Assembly: GCF_002407205.1 (NCBI RefSeq)
Contig: NZ_CP023548.1
Span: 186,001-250,000 of the forward strand
Source of the DNA: Rhodobacter sp. CZR27
GTDB lineage: Bacteria; Pseudomonadota; Alphaproteobacteria; Rhodobacterales; Rhodobacteraceae
Length of the DNA: 64,000 bases
Direction: 5' to 3'
The notes under the pieces were generated by a model. That model was not told the origin of the DNA, ran no database searches, and saw only the letters and a list, made by a program, of their open reading frames with translations. Shown piece by piece: positions 47,011 to 56,409 of this stretch (position 1 is the first letter of the stretch; every line of letters starts with the position of its first letter). The position numbers and the translations under genes were made by a program.

Positions 47011-47193
47011 GCGGATCGGCCCGGCAGATCGACTGGCCTGCGGACCTGCAGCGGTCGCGGCTGACGGGGCTGGAAGATCGTGGGCGGGCACTGCATGGTG
47101 CGACCTTAGCAGCAGCGGCCGTGGCGGCAACGGCCGCTGCATCCGGCAACCATTCGCCGTCTCACGGACACGTGCCCGGAATGCGCCATTTCG

Positions 47194-47208
47194 TTAACCG
47201 CGCGTTAA
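47194..47208 (+). promoter_or_regulatory. CtrA-type box upstream of receiver protein
   Basis: TTAA-CCGCGCG-TTAA, an exact match to the alphaproteobacterial CtrA consensus TTAA-N7-TTAA, 53 bp before the start of the receiver gene. It lies in a locally A/T-richer intergenic region and is the only exact intergenic match I noticed. Activation or repression by CtrA is inference. Confidence 0.6.
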
Positions 47209-47260
47209 GCTTTCCCCCCAAAGCTGAGGCAAGTTCTCGGCAAACTTGAAGGAAGCCAGA

Positions 47261-47623
47261 ATGCACGTCCTGATTGTTGAGAGCCGCGAAGATCTTGCCG
47301 GACAATGGGCCGACCGCCTGCGCGAGGCCGGGATCACCGTGCATGTCACCCATTCTCAGGAATGCGCGGTTCGCGTGCTGTGTGCGCACCGGATCCAGGT
47401 CGTGATGCTGGACCTCATGCTGGATGACGGCTCCGCGCTGGCGGTGGCCGACTTCGCCGCTTTCCGTCAGCCCTGGGCCAAGGTTGTCTTCCTGACCGAC
47501 ACCACCGTATTCTCGGACGGGTCGATCTTCAGCCACTGCCAGAACGCCTGCGGCTACTTCGCGACATCGACTCCCGTGAACGATCTGGCAACGATCGTGG
47601 AACATTACCTGCGCGCGGCGTAA
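47261..47623 (+). CDS. Single-domain response regulator receiver, degenerate
   Basis: 120-residue stand-alone receiver-like protein. The start VLIVES resembles a receiver beta-1 strand but the acidic pair is Glu7-Ser8 (plus Glu10/Asp11); phospho-acceptor Asp51 in VVMLDLMLDDGSA is present; VVFLTD gives the Thr; the otherwise invariant Lys before Pro is Thr (ATSTPV). So it may be phosphorylated weakly or work as a pseudo-receiver. ATG 47261 has GAAGGAAG upstream. It has no output domain and no kinase neighbour. A CtrA-type box precedes it. Confidence 0.8.
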   Translation: MHVLIVESREDLAGQWADRLREAGITVHVTHSQECAVRVLCAHRIQVVMLDLMLDDGSALAVADFAAFRQPWAKVVFLTDTTVFSDGSIFSHCQNACGYFATSTPVNDLATIVEHYLRAA

Positions 47624-47734
47624 GCTGCGAATTTTTTGTAACAACCTTGCCATCCCCCACGAAATCTTCTTTCGTATGGCTTGATTTTTCACCGTTTGTC
47701 ACCAGACTCATTTTTGAGCACCAGGGAGTATTTC

Positions 47735-48079
47735 ATGCTCGAGTATTTGCCTCAGGAGATCAGGGATGGCCTTGCTGCCGCGCAGAAGGCCGAGATGAAG
47801 CGCAAGTCCCGGCTGCGGGTCCGCTTCGGCGGAACCGAGATCCCGGTGCTTCGGCTGTGGGACGGGGGTTTTGCGCTGGATGCCGACCAGATCCGCAACC
47901 TGCGCGGCCTCGTGAACCTCTACGACGGCGAGCGGCTGGTCTGCCACTGCCTCATCGTCTGCGCGGTCGTGGAGAACGGCGAGCTGCTGTGCGAGTTCAA
48001 GCGGGCAACGATGCCGACCGACAGGCCGCCGGTCGACTTCTGGCGTGACGAGCACGCGAAGGGCGCCCCGCGGGCCTGA
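47735..48079 (+). CDS. Small conserved hypothetical protein, faintly PilZ-like
   Basis: 114 residues; ATG 47735 with AGGGAG about 7 nt upstream. A helical N-terminus (LPQEIRDGLAAAQKAE) is followed by KRKSRLRVRFGGTEIPVLRLWDGGFALDADQI, whose R-x3-R plus D-G-G pattern recalls a PilZ domain, then beta strands ending in ELLCEFKRAT. No firm family can be given. It sits 111 bp downstream of the receiver in an A/T-richer gap containing an ACGAAA/TTTCGT inverted repeat, so it may have its own promoter. Signalling or motility is only a guess from the neighbour. Confidence 0.65.
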   Translation: MLEYLPQEIRDGLAAAQKAEMKRKSRLRVRFGGTEIPVLRLWDGGFALDADQIRNLRGLVNLYDGERLVCHCLIVCAVVENGELLCEFKRATMPTDRPPVDFWRDEHAKGAPRA

Positions 48080-48081
48080 GC

Positions 48082-49254
48082 CTACTGCAGGTCCGCGAAG
48101 GCCTCCGTCAGCCGGTCGAGCGCCTCGGACACCTGTGCCCGGGGCGCTGCGATGTTGAAGCGCAGGAATGTTTCGCCGCCGGCGCCGAAGGTCGGGCCGT
48201 GGTTGGCCGCGATCCGCGCCTGACCCTCGACCCGGCGCAGGATCTCCTCGGTCGTCATTCCGGTGCCCGAAAAATCCACCCACGCGAGGTAGGTCGCCTC
48301 CAGTGGCATGGAGCGCAGGCCGGGAATGGCGTCGATCCGCTCGTCGAACAGGCGGCGGTTCCCGTCGAGATAGCGCATCAGCGTATCCACCCATTCCGCA
48401 CCTGCGGCGGAATAGGCGGCCGTGACCATGAACAGCCCGAAGGAGTTCGGCGAGATGCCGAGCGCCGCGACCCGTGCCGCGAAGCGCGCGCGCAGCGCCG
48501 GATCGGGGATGATGACATTGCCCGCATGGGCGCCGGCGATGTTGAAGGTCTTGGTGCCGGCGGTCAGCATGACCAGACGGTCCGCGATCTCCGGGGCGGC
48601 CAGCGGCATGACGGTATGGTGCTGGCCGGGGTAGACCAGATCGTGGTGGATCTCGTCCGAGACGAGGATCAGGTCGTGCCGCGTGCAGAACTCGGCCACC
48701 TGCCGCAGTTCCTCGACCGTCCAGACCCGGCCGCCCGGATTGTGCGGCGAGCACAGGATCAGCATGCGCTCCCGCCCGGTCATCTGCGCCTCCCAGGCGG
48801 CGAAGTCCATGACGTAGCGCCCGTTCTCCTGCGCAAGGCGGCACTCCACCACCTCGCGGCCCGCCGCGCGGATCACGCGGGCGAAGGCATGGTAGACCGG
48901 GGTCATCAGCACGATGCCGTCGCCCGGTTGCGTGAAGGCCTCGACGCAGAGCGCGGTGCCGTTCACGAGGCCGTGGACGGTGAATATCGACTCGGCCGGC
49001 ACCTCCCAGCCATGGCGGTGGGTCATCCACCAGCGGATCGCGTCGAGGTAGTCGCGCTCGTCGCCATAATAGCCATAGACGCCATGGGCGGCCATCGACT
49101 CGACGGCGGCCTGGACGCAGGCCGGCGGACGGAATTCCATGTCGGCGACCCACATGGCGATCCCGGTGGCGGCGGGGACGCCGTAGATCTTCTCCATCAT
49201 GTCCCATTTCACCGAATGGGTGCCCCGGCGGTCGATGCGCTCGTCGAAATTCAT
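48082..49254 (-). CDS. PatB/MalY-type aminotransferase/cystathionine beta-lyase
   Basis: PLP-dependent C-S lyase of 390 residues. HSVKWDMMEKIYG and MWVADMEFRPP are typical of the PatB/MalY group; VYGYYGDERDYLDAIRWWM, CSPHNPGGRVW, LVSDEIHHDLVYPG and the PLP Lys in TAGTKTFNIAG follow. It would cleave cystathionine or cysteine conjugates, releasing a thiol. ATG 49254 is preceded by AAGGAG. It is convergent with the small protein at 47735 (2-bp gap) and divergent from the def cluster. Confidence 0.88.
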   Translation of the reverse strand: MNFDERIDRRGTHSVKWDMMEKIYGVPAATGIAMWVADMEFRPPACVQAAVESMAAHGVYGYYGDERDYLDAIRWWMTHRHGWEVPAESIFTVHGLVNGTALCVEAFTQPGDGIVLMTPVYHAFARVIRAAGREVVECRLAQENGRYVMDFAAWEAQMTGRERMLILCSPHNPGGRVWTVEELRQVAEFCTRHDLILVSDEIHHDLVYPGQHHTVMPLAAPEIADRLVMLTAGTKTFNIAGAHAGNVIIPDPALRARFAARVAALGISPNSFGLFMVTAAYSAAGAEWVDTLMRYLDGNRRLFDERIDAIPGLRSMPLEATYLAWVDFSGTGMTTEEILRRVEGQARIAANHGPTFGAGGETFLRFNIAAPRAQVSEALDRLTEAFADLQ

Positions 49255-49427
49255 GGCGGCTCCTTGTCGCGGAGCTGAGCCTAGCCATCGGGCGCGCGGG
49301 TGCAAGCAGGAGGCACGCCGGTGACCCTGCGCGCCGGGCGTTCGGGCGCAAGGGATGCGAAGGCGTGCCGCAGACCCGGCCCGTCCCGGCCATTGCACGA
49401 AGGCCGATCAAGTCGTAAATCGGGGCC

Positions 49428-49961
49428 ATGATACGCCCCATCCTGATCCACCCCGACCCGCGCCTGAAGAAGATCTGCGACCCCGTCGCCGAGATCACCG
49501 ACGACCTGCGCCGGCTGGCGGACGACATGCTGGCCACGATGTACGAGGCTCCCGGCATCGGGCTCGCGGCGCCTCAGGTCGGTGTGACCCGGCGGCTGAT
49601 CGTGCTCGACTGCAACAAGGAGGGCGACGGCGCGAAACGCCCGCTCGCCATGCTCAACCCGCAGATCGTGTGGCAGTCCGAGGATGTGAACACCTACGAG
49701 GAAGGCTGCCTGTCGCTGCCGAACGTCTTCGCCGATGTCGAGCGCCCGTCCGAGGTCAAGGTGCGCTGGACCGGCATCGACGGCCGCGAGGAGGAGGAGC
49801 AGTTCTCCGGCCTCTGGGCGACCTGCGTGCAGCACGAGATCGACCACCTCGATGGCAAGCTGTTCATCGACTACCTGCGGCCGCTGAAGCGGCAGATGAT
49901 CACGCGCAAGATGGAAAAGTTCAAGCGTGCGCAGGCGAGTGGCCTTGTGGTGAAGGCCTGA
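49428..49961 (+). CDS. def: Peptide deformylase, canonical copy
   Basis: Removes the formyl group from nascent proteins. 177 residues with all three motifs intact: GIGLAAPQVG (43-52), EGCLSLP (metal ligand Cys94) and QHEIDH (His136, catalytic Glu137, His140). First of three tandem def genes followed by fmt. The ATG at 49428 has only GGGG upstream. Its stop overlaps the next start by one base (TGATG). Confidence 0.95.
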   Translation: MIRPILIHPDPRLKKICDPVAEITDDLRRLADDMLATMYEAPGIGLAAPQVGVTRRLIVLDCNKEGDGAKRPLAMLNPQIVWQSEDVNTYEEGCLSLPNVFADVERPSEVKVRWTGIDGREEEEQFSGLWATCVQHEIDHLDGKLFIDYLRPLKRQMITRKMEKFKRAQASGLVVKA

Positions 49962-50452
49962 TGGCGACGCTGCCGATCCTGCGCTGGCCGGACCCCCGGC
50001 TCGCGCAGCGATCCGGGGCGGCGGTGCTCGGGCCGGATCTGGACCGGTTGGCAAAGGACATGCTGGACACGATGTATCACGCCCGAGGCCGCGGTCTGGC
50101 GGCGCCGCAGGTCGGCGAGGCGATCCGGCTGTTCGTGATGGATGCGACGTGGAAGGACGGCTGGGCCGAGCCGCGCGTCTTCGTGAATCCCGACCTGCTG
50201 TGGATGTCGGACGAGCGTGAGGAAGGCCTCGAAGGCTGCCTGTCGATCCCGGGCATCGGCGTCTCCGTCCGCCGGTCCACCGCGATCCGGCTGCGCTGGA
50301 CCGATCCCTCGGGTGCCGCGCATGAGGAGGAGCTGCGCGGGTTCGCCGCGATCTGCGCACAGCACGAGATCGACCACCTCGACGGCATCGTGATGCTCGA
50401 CCGCCTGACGCCGGCGGCGCGGGCGGCGGCCCTGACGGAGTATTCGGCATGA
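49961..50452 (+). CDS. Peptide deformylase paralog 2
   Basis: 163 residues. Motif 1 reads GRGLAAPQVG (Arg in place of the usual Ile), motif 2 EGCLSIPG with Cys93, motif 3 QHEIDH with His135, Glu136, His139. Catalytic residues are therefore kept and it may be active, perhaps with altered peptide preference. It lacks the long C-terminal basic tail of copy 1. Start and stop overlap both neighbours (TGATG and ATGA), so the three def genes form one translational unit. Confidence 0.9.
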   Translation: MATLPILRWPDPRLAQRSGAAVLGPDLDRLAKDMLDTMYHARGRGLAAPQVGEAIRLFVMDATWKDGWAEPRVFVNPDLLWMSDEREEGLEGCLSIPGIGVSVRRSTAIRLRWTDPSGAAHEEELRGFAAICAQHEIDHLDGIVMLDRLTPAARAAALTEYSA

Positions 50453-50952
50453 TCCGGCCTTTCGTGATGTATCCCGACAAGCGGCTGAAGACCGTGGCCG
50501 AGCCGGTGGCCACCGTGACCGACGAGATCCGCGCGATCTGGAACGACATGGTGGAAACCATGGATGCGATGCCGGGCTATGGCCTTGCCGCGCCGCAGAT
50601 CGGGGTGATGCTGCGGCTCGCGGTCGTCGACTGTTCGGAAAGCCGGGGCAAGGCCGTCCGGCTTGCCAACCCCGAGATCCTGCATGCCTCGGGCCAGTTC
50701 CGCGACCACGAGGAGGGCAGCCCGAACCTGCCCGGCGCCACGGCCGTGATCTCGCGCCCGCGGGCGGTGACGGTGCGCTTCCTGAACGAGGCGGGCGAGG
50801 TCGAGGAGCGCGATTTCGTGGATATCTGGGCGACCTCGGTGCAGCACCAGATCGACCACCTGAACGGCAAGCTCTACATCGACCATCTCTCGGCGCTGAA
50901 GCGGAAGATGGTCATCGCAAAGTCCGAGAAATACCTGCGCCGGGTGGGCTGA
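50449..50952 (+). CDS. Peptide deformylase paralog 3, active site degenerate
   Basis: 167 residues, clearly a deformylase by [10 protein letters not shown] (43-52), the opening [16 protein letters not shown] and the C-terminal [12 protein letters not shown], which mirrors LRPLKRQMI of copy 1. Motif 2 reads EGSPNLP: the metal-binding Cys is Ser91. Motif 3 is QHQIDH: the catalytic Glu is Gln134; the two His remain. Such a protein should not bind metal or deformylate normally. The intact frame and conserved scaffold argue for a kept, non-catalytic role. fmt follows after 4 bp. Confidence 0.88.
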   Translation: MIRPFVMYPDKRLKTVAEPVATVTDEIRAIWNDMVETMDAMPGYGLAAPQIGVMLRLAVVDCSESRGKAVRLANPEILHASGQFRDHEEGSPNLPGATAVISRPRAVTVRFLNEAGEVEERDFVDIWATSVQHQIDHLNGKLYIDHLSALKRKMVIAKSEKYLRRVG

Positions 50953-50956
50953 GGCC

Positions 50957-51865
50957 ATGAGGATCGTCTTCATGGGCTCGCCCGAGTTCTCGGTGCCGGT
51001 GCTCGACGCGGTTCATGCCCATCACGAGGTCGTCTGCGTCTATTGCCAGCCGCCCCGCCCGGCGGGACGCGGCAAGAAGGACCGCCCGACCCCGGTGCAG
51101 GCGCGCGCAGAAGAGCTGGGCCTGCCGGTGCGGCATCCGAGTTCGCTGCGGACCCCCGAGGCGCAGGCGGAATTCGCGGCGCTCGGGGCCGAGGTGGCGG
51201 TGGTCGTGGCCTATGGGCTGATCCTGCCGCAGGCGATCCTCGATGCGCCCGAGCGCGGCTGCCTGAACATCCATGCCTCGCTCCTGCCGCGCTGGCGCGG
51301 CGCGGCGCCGATCCATCGTGCGATCCTCGCGGGCGACGCCGAGACCGGGATCTGCATCATGCAGATGGAGGCGGGGCTCGACACCGGCCCCGTGCTGATG
51401 TGCGAGAAGACCCATATCGGCCCGGAAGAGACGACGCGCGACCTGCACGACCGGCTGTCCGGGATCGGCGCGCGGCTGATCCTCGGCGCGCTCGATGCGC
51501 TGGACGATCTGGTGCCGCAGCCGCAGCCCGACGACGGCGTGACCTACGCGGACAAGATCGCGAAGCACGAGGCGCAGATCGACTGGACCCGGCCCGCCGT
51601 CGAGATCGACCGGCAGATCCGCGGACTGTCGCCCGCTCCCGGCGCCTGGACGCTGCTGAACGGCGAGCGGGTCAAGCTGCTTCGCTGCCGGCTGGCGGCG
51701 GGGCAGGGCCGGCCGGGCGAGGTGCTCGGCGGGTTCACCATCGCCTGCGGAGACGGCGCGGTCGAGGTCACCCTGGCTCAGCGCGAGGGCAAGCGACCGA
51801 TGGAGCCCGAGGAATTCCTTCGCGGCTTCCCCTTGCAGACGGGCAGCCTCGCCGCGACCTTGTAA
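50957..51865 (+). CDS. fmt: Methionyl-tRNA formyltransferase
   Basis: Formylates initiator Met-tRNA with 10-formyl-THF; works with deformylase. 302 residues. [16 protein letters not shown] is the start signature, [20 protein letters not shown] the catalytic SLLP region with the Asn/His, and [19 protein letters not shown] the linker to the C-terminal OB-like tRNA-binding domain. It is 4 bp after the third def gene and belongs to the same operon. Confidence 0.96.
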   Translation: MRIVFMGSPEFSVPVLDAVHAHHEVVCVYCQPPRPAGRGKKDRPTPVQARAEELGLPVRHPSSLRTPEAQAEFAALGAEVAVVVAYGLILPQAILDAPERGCLNIHASLLPRWRGAAPIHRAILAGDAETGICIMQMEAGLDTGPVLMCEKTHIGPEETTRDLHDRLSGIGARLILGALDALDDLVPQPQPDDGVTYADKIAKHEAQIDWTRPAVEIDRQIRGLSPAPGAWTLLNGERVKLLRCRLAAGQGRPGEVLGGFTIACGDGAVEVTLAQREGKRPMEPEEFLRGFPLQTGSLAATL

Positions 51866-51904
51866 TACAGCGGACGCGGGCAATCCGCCGATCGGAGGTG
51901 ATCG

Positions 51905-52141
51905 ATGACCCTGTACCTGATGCTGCTGATCGTCGGTGCCGCGGCGGGCTTCCTTGCCACGCGCTTCATGCGCCTCGAGGCCGATGTGCCCACGACGGTG
52001 GCCATCGGCATGGCGGGCGCGGTGGTGGGCTGGCTGGTGCTGCGCGTGCTGATGGCGCTGACGGGCGCGCTGGCGCTGTTCGTGGGCGCGGTGGCGGGCG
52101 CGATGCTGGTGATCTGGCTCTGGCGGCGCTACAGGGCCTGA
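51905..52141 (+). CDS. Small membrane protein, GlsB/YeaQ/YmgE-like
   Basis: 78 residues with three hydrophobic segments (about 3-18, 31-50, 55-72), glycine-rich (GMAGAVVGWLVLR, GALALFVGAVAGAML), as in the transglycosylase-associated GlsB family of stress-related small membrane proteins. Family membership is a guess since the sequence is short. CGGAGGTG precedes ATG 51905. It follows fmt by 39 bp; its 3' end overlaps the convergent TetR gene by 13 bp. Confidence 0.7.
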   Translation: MTLYLMLLIVGAAAGFLATRFMRLEADVPTTVAIGMAGAVVGWLVLRVLMALTGALALFVGAVAGAMLVIWLWRRYRA

Positions 52142-52620
52142 CCAAGGCGCTTCGCCGCATCCTTGAGGCGAAAGCCCCGGCCGCCCGCCGGCTGCCAGAT
52201 CCGCTGCCCCTGCCAGAGCGCGAACATCATGGCCGCCGGTTCCGCCCGGCCCAGCCGCAGGGCCAGCGCGGCTTCGACCTGTTGCCGCCAGACCTCGGCG
52301 CGGTGGCGCAAGTCTGGCATGGCCAGCGTGAGCGAGACGAGATGCGGATCCGCGGCAGGGCTGATCGCCTTCAGGAAGGCGGGGGCCTTGCCCTCCGCCC
52401 CCGCGGCCTCGGTCGCGGCCTCGACCCTGTCCCAGAAGTCACCCAGCGCCGCCCGCATCATCGCGTCCCGGGTCCCGTAGCGTCCGGCGAGCGTTGCCGC
52501 CGCAAGGCCGGTGGCCCGCGAGACGGTGCCGAAGGACACCCCCCTGTCGCCGTCGGCCGCGAGCAGCCGGCAGATCGTCTCATGCACCACGGCATCGGGA
52601 AGGGAGCGCGGTCGGGCCAT
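52129..52620 (-). CDS. TetR family transcriptional regulator
   Basis: 163-residue DNA-binding protein. The N-terminal helix-turn-helix region is DAVVHETICRLLAADGDRGVSFGTVSRATGLAAATLAGRYGTRDAMM, close to the TetR pattern (GLAAATLAGRYG for the recognition helix). The C-terminal ligand domain is shorter than usual. Target and ligand are unknown. It lies 32 bp downstream of rnhA on the same strand and may be co-transcribed with it. Confidence 0.75.
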   Translation of the reverse strand: MARPRSLPDAVVHETICRLLAADGDRGVSFGTVSRATGLAAATLAGRYGTRDAMMRAALGDFWDRVEAATEAAGAEGKAPAFLKAISPAADPHLVSLTLAMPDLRHRAEVWRQQVEAALALRLGRAEPAAMMFALWQGQRIWQPAGGRGFRLKDAAKRLGQAL

Positions 52621-52652
52621 TCGGGAAGCCTAACCGAACGAAGGCTCGTAAA

Positions 52653-53108
52653 CTAGCGCGACTTGAACGGGGCCATTCCGGCGCGGGCCAACTCGTCCGC
52701 GCGCTCGTTCTCGGCATGGCCGGCGTGACCCTTGATCCAGCGCCACGTCACCTTGTGGCGCTTCTGCGCGGCGTCCAGACGCTCCCACAAATCGGCGTTC
52801 TTCACCGGCTTGCGGTCGGCGGTCTTCCAGCCGTTCTTCTTCCAGCCGTGGATCCAGGTGGTCACGCCGTTCTTCACATAGGCGCTGTCGGTGACGATGG
52901 TGATCTCGGCCGGGCGTGACAGCGCCTCCAGCGCCGAGATCGCGGCCAGAAGCTCCATCCGGTTGTTGGTGGTCAGCTGCTCGCCGCCCGACAGGGTGCG
53001 TTCCTTCACCACCGCCTCGCCGTCGCGGGCAAGCATCAGTACGCCCCAGCCTCCGGGGCCGGGATTGCCGCTGCAGGCACCGTCGGTATAGGCGAAAAGC
53101 TCTGACAT
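52653..53108 (-). CDS. rnhA: Ribonuclease HI
   Basis: Degrades the RNA strand of RNA-DNA hybrids. 151 residues. The four acidic catalytic residues are in [16 protein letters not shown] (Asp), [13 protein letters not shown] (Glu), [10 protein letters not shown] (Asp) and [10 protein letters not shown] (Asp); the catalytic His loop is [10 protein letters not shown]. Alone in its immediate stretch but on the same strand as rlmH, 36 bp away. Confidence 0.95.
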   Translation of the reverse strand: MSELFAYTDGACSGNPGPGGWGVLMLARDGEAVVKERTLSGGEQLTTNNRMELLAAISALEALSRPAEITIVTDSAYVKNGVTTWIHGWKKNGWKTADRKPVKNADLWERLDAAQKRHKVTWRWIKGHAGHAENERADELARAGMAPFKSR

Positions 53109-53144
53109 GGGGCGGGCCTACCGCAACCGCGCGGGCGGCACAAG

Positions 53145-53612
53145 TCAGACCCGGTGGTAGGGAGAGCCGGCGAGGATGGTGGCGGCGCGATAGAGCTGTT
53201 CGGCCAGCATCACCCGCACCAGCATGTGCGGCCAGACCATCCGCCCGAAGGACAGGGCCAGATCGGCCCGGTCGCGCAGCTTCGGCGCAAGCCCGTCCGC
53301 CCCGCCGATCACCAGCGCCACGTCGCGCCCGCCGTCGCGCCATCGCGCCAGCTGCTCGGCGAACTCGGGCGAGGAGAGGGTCCGGCCGCGCTCGTCCAGC
53401 ACGGCGAGGGCCGCGCCGGCGGGCATCGCGCGCGAGAGCAGTTCGGCCTCGGCCTCCATGCCGCCGCCGCGCTTGTCCTCGACCTCGATCAACTGCACGG
53501 GCGGCAGGCCCAGCGGGCGGCCGGTGCGCTCGAACCGGGCGAGGTAGTCCTCCACGAGGTGACGCTCGGGCCCGCTGCGAAGCCGGCCCACGGCGCAGAG
53601 GGCTAGCTTCAT
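53145..53612 (-). CDS. rlmH: 23S rRNA (pseudouridine(1915)-N3)-methyltransferase
   Basis: SPOUT methyltransferase acting on pseudouridine 1915 in helix 69. 155 residues from ATG 53612. VIGGADGLAPKLRDRADLALSFGRMVWPHMLVRVMLAEQLYRA and the ending ILAGSPYHRV are diagnostic. It shares one base with the rsfS stop (TGATG), the common rsfS-rlmH pairing of bacteria. Confidence 0.95.
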   Translation of the reverse strand: MKLALCAVGRLRSGPERHLVEDYLARFERTGRPLGLPPVQLIEVEDKRGGGMEAEAELLSRAMPAGAALAVLDERGRTLSSPEFAEQLARWRDGGRDVALVIGGADGLAPKLRDRADLALSFGRMVWPHMLVRVMLAEQLYRAATILAGSPYHRV

Positions 53613-53989
53613 CAGGCGCGCGACAGGCCTTGCGCGCCGCCCGGCATCCACATCTTCTCGAGCTGGTAGAACTCGCGCACCTCGGGGCGGAACACGTGGA
53701 CGATGACGTCGCCGGTATCGATCAGCACCCAGTCGCCGGTTTCCTTGCCCTCGACCTTCGAGAAGCGGCCGAACTGCTGCTTCACCCGGTCCATCAGCTT
53801 TTCCGAGATGGCGGCAACCTGGCGCGAGGAACGGCCCGAGCAGATGACCATGTAATCGGCCATGTCCGAGCGGCCGCGAAGGTCGATCTGCACGATGTCC
53901 TCGGCCTTGTCATCCTCCAGCGAGGCGAGGATTCCCTGCAGAAGGGCCTCGCTCGACGGTTGGTCGGTGGTTTCAGACGCGGCGCTCAT
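53612..53989 (-). CDS. rsfS: Ribosomal silencing factor RsfS
   Basis: Binds ribosomal protein uL14 and blocks subunit joining in starvation. 125 residues. DIVQIDLRGRSDMADYMVICSGRSSRQVAAISEKLMDRVKQ and GDWVLIDTGDVIVHVFRPEVREFYQLEKMW are the family core. ATG 53989 was preferred; a longer in-frame start at 54109 exists and the ribosome binding site is weak for both. Coupled to rlmH. Confidence 0.92.
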   Translation of the reverse strand: MSAASETTDQPSSEALLQGILASLEDDKAEDIVQIDLRGRSDMADYMVICSGRSSRQVAAISEKLMDRVKQQFGRFSKVEGKETGDWVLIDTGDVIVHVFRPEVREFYQLEKMWMPGGAQGLSRA

Positions 53990-54145
53990 TCGAGGCGGCC
54001 GCTGCCCGACCGGAAGTCCGGTCGTGGGATCAGAATGAGACAGGACATCGTCCTCCCGTGTGGCGCGCCGCTGAGGCCCCGGCGCCGGGCATGGCTGCAA
54101 GCGTAACACCGCCCTCCCGAAATCTCAATGAGCGGTGGCAGGCGG

Positions 54146-54685
54146 TTAGCTGTCGGCGAGGCGGAAGGCAACCTCGTTCCGCCTGTTCCAGGGCAGGGTC
54201 ATCGGCGAGTCGTAGAAGTAGAACAGCGGTCCCGCGGCCACCGGCAGGCCTCGCGCGGCGATCCAGCCGCCAAGGTCGCGCGATTGCCGCTCGAGCGTGG
54301 GAGAGGTCGGCCAGCCGGAAAAGCGGCGCACCGCCTGCCGCGACGCGGGCACGGTGACGAACTGGATGCGGCTGTCGTTGGGCGGGGGCAGGGTCTCGGC
54401 GCTGGACCCGGCCGGCATCATGAAGCGGACCACCCAGTGGTCGGCCCCGTCCGGCGCCTGCGTGACCGGCACCGTCATCGCGACCTTCCTGCCATGGGAA
54501 TTGCCCCCGAAGATGTAGCGCGCCAGCACACGGAAGCCGCGGTTGATGGCGGTGGCGCGGTCCCCGGCGATGCAGACCTGCGCCGCAAGATGGGGCGCGT
54601 AGCGTCGCAGCTCGACCGAGTCCTCGACGCGCTCCACCTCGTAGGCGGGCAGTTCATAGCCCTTGTAGTCCGCAACCTCGGTCAT
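54146..54685 (-). CDS. SOUL family haem-binding protein
   Basis: 179 residues. YELPAYEVERVEDSVELRRYAPHLAAQV is the opening of SOUL/p22HBP proteins; GFRVLARYIFGGNSHGRKVAMTVPVTQ, RFMMPAGSSAETLPPPND and the ending FYFYDSPMTLPWNRRNEVAF complete the domain. Members bind haem; the bacterial role is unknown. No signal peptide. It lies 156 bp upstream of rsfS on the same strand. Confidence 0.85.
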   Translation of the reverse strand: MTEVADYKGYELPAYEVERVEDSVELRRYAPHLAAQVCIAGDRATAINRGFRVLARYIFGGNSHGRKVAMTVPVTQAPDGADHWVVRFMMPAGSSAETLPPPNDSRIQFVTVPASRQAVRRFSGWPTSPTLERQSRDLGGWIAARGLPVAAGPLFYFYDSPMTLPWNRRNEVAFRLADS

Positions 54686-54779
54686 CTCGCACCTCCCGGA
54701 ACGCTACACAACGCATGTCGGCCCGTCCGGTTCGTCGCCGTATTGCCTGACGCCGGATTCGGGCGTAAAACCCCGCTCC

Positions 54780-54866
54780 ATGGAACGCATCTTCGACATG
54801 GACGATCGCGCACGGCTGCCTTGGCGGTTCTACGGCGCCAGCCTCTCGATCCTCGCCCGGCTTTGA
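54780..54866 (+). CDS. Candidate 28-residue ORF upstream of leuC
   Basis: ATG 54780 to TGA 54866, peptide begins [19 protein letters not shown]. It lies 61 bp before leuC in a 242-bp gap with no other gene. There is no Shine-Dalgarno sequence. Leucine codons are present (four) but not clustered, so a leucine attenuator leader is not supported by sequence alone. Listed as possible only. Confidence 0.25.
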   Translation: MERIFDMDDRARLPWRFYGASLSILARL

Positions 54867-54927
54867 TGCCGGGGCGCAGCGTCCGACTGCCTTTCCGTCA
54901 TTGACATCAGCCATCCGCGAGAGAGCC

Positions 54928-56346
<1,419 letters not shown>

Positions 56347-56352
56347 TCCCCT

Positions 56353-56377
56353 GCCGGAGGCGAAGGCCGCCTCCGGC
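56353..56377 (+). promoter_or_regulatory. Stem-loop between leuC and leuD
   Basis: GCCGGAGGCG (56353-56362), loop AAGGC, CGCCTCCGGC (56368-56377), 6 bp after the leuC stop and 32 bp before leuD. No T-run; may modulate mRNA stability or subunit ratio. Confidence 0.55.
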
Positions 56378-56409
56378 GCCGCTGCGGCGGACCACCCAGG
56401 GAAACCGAA

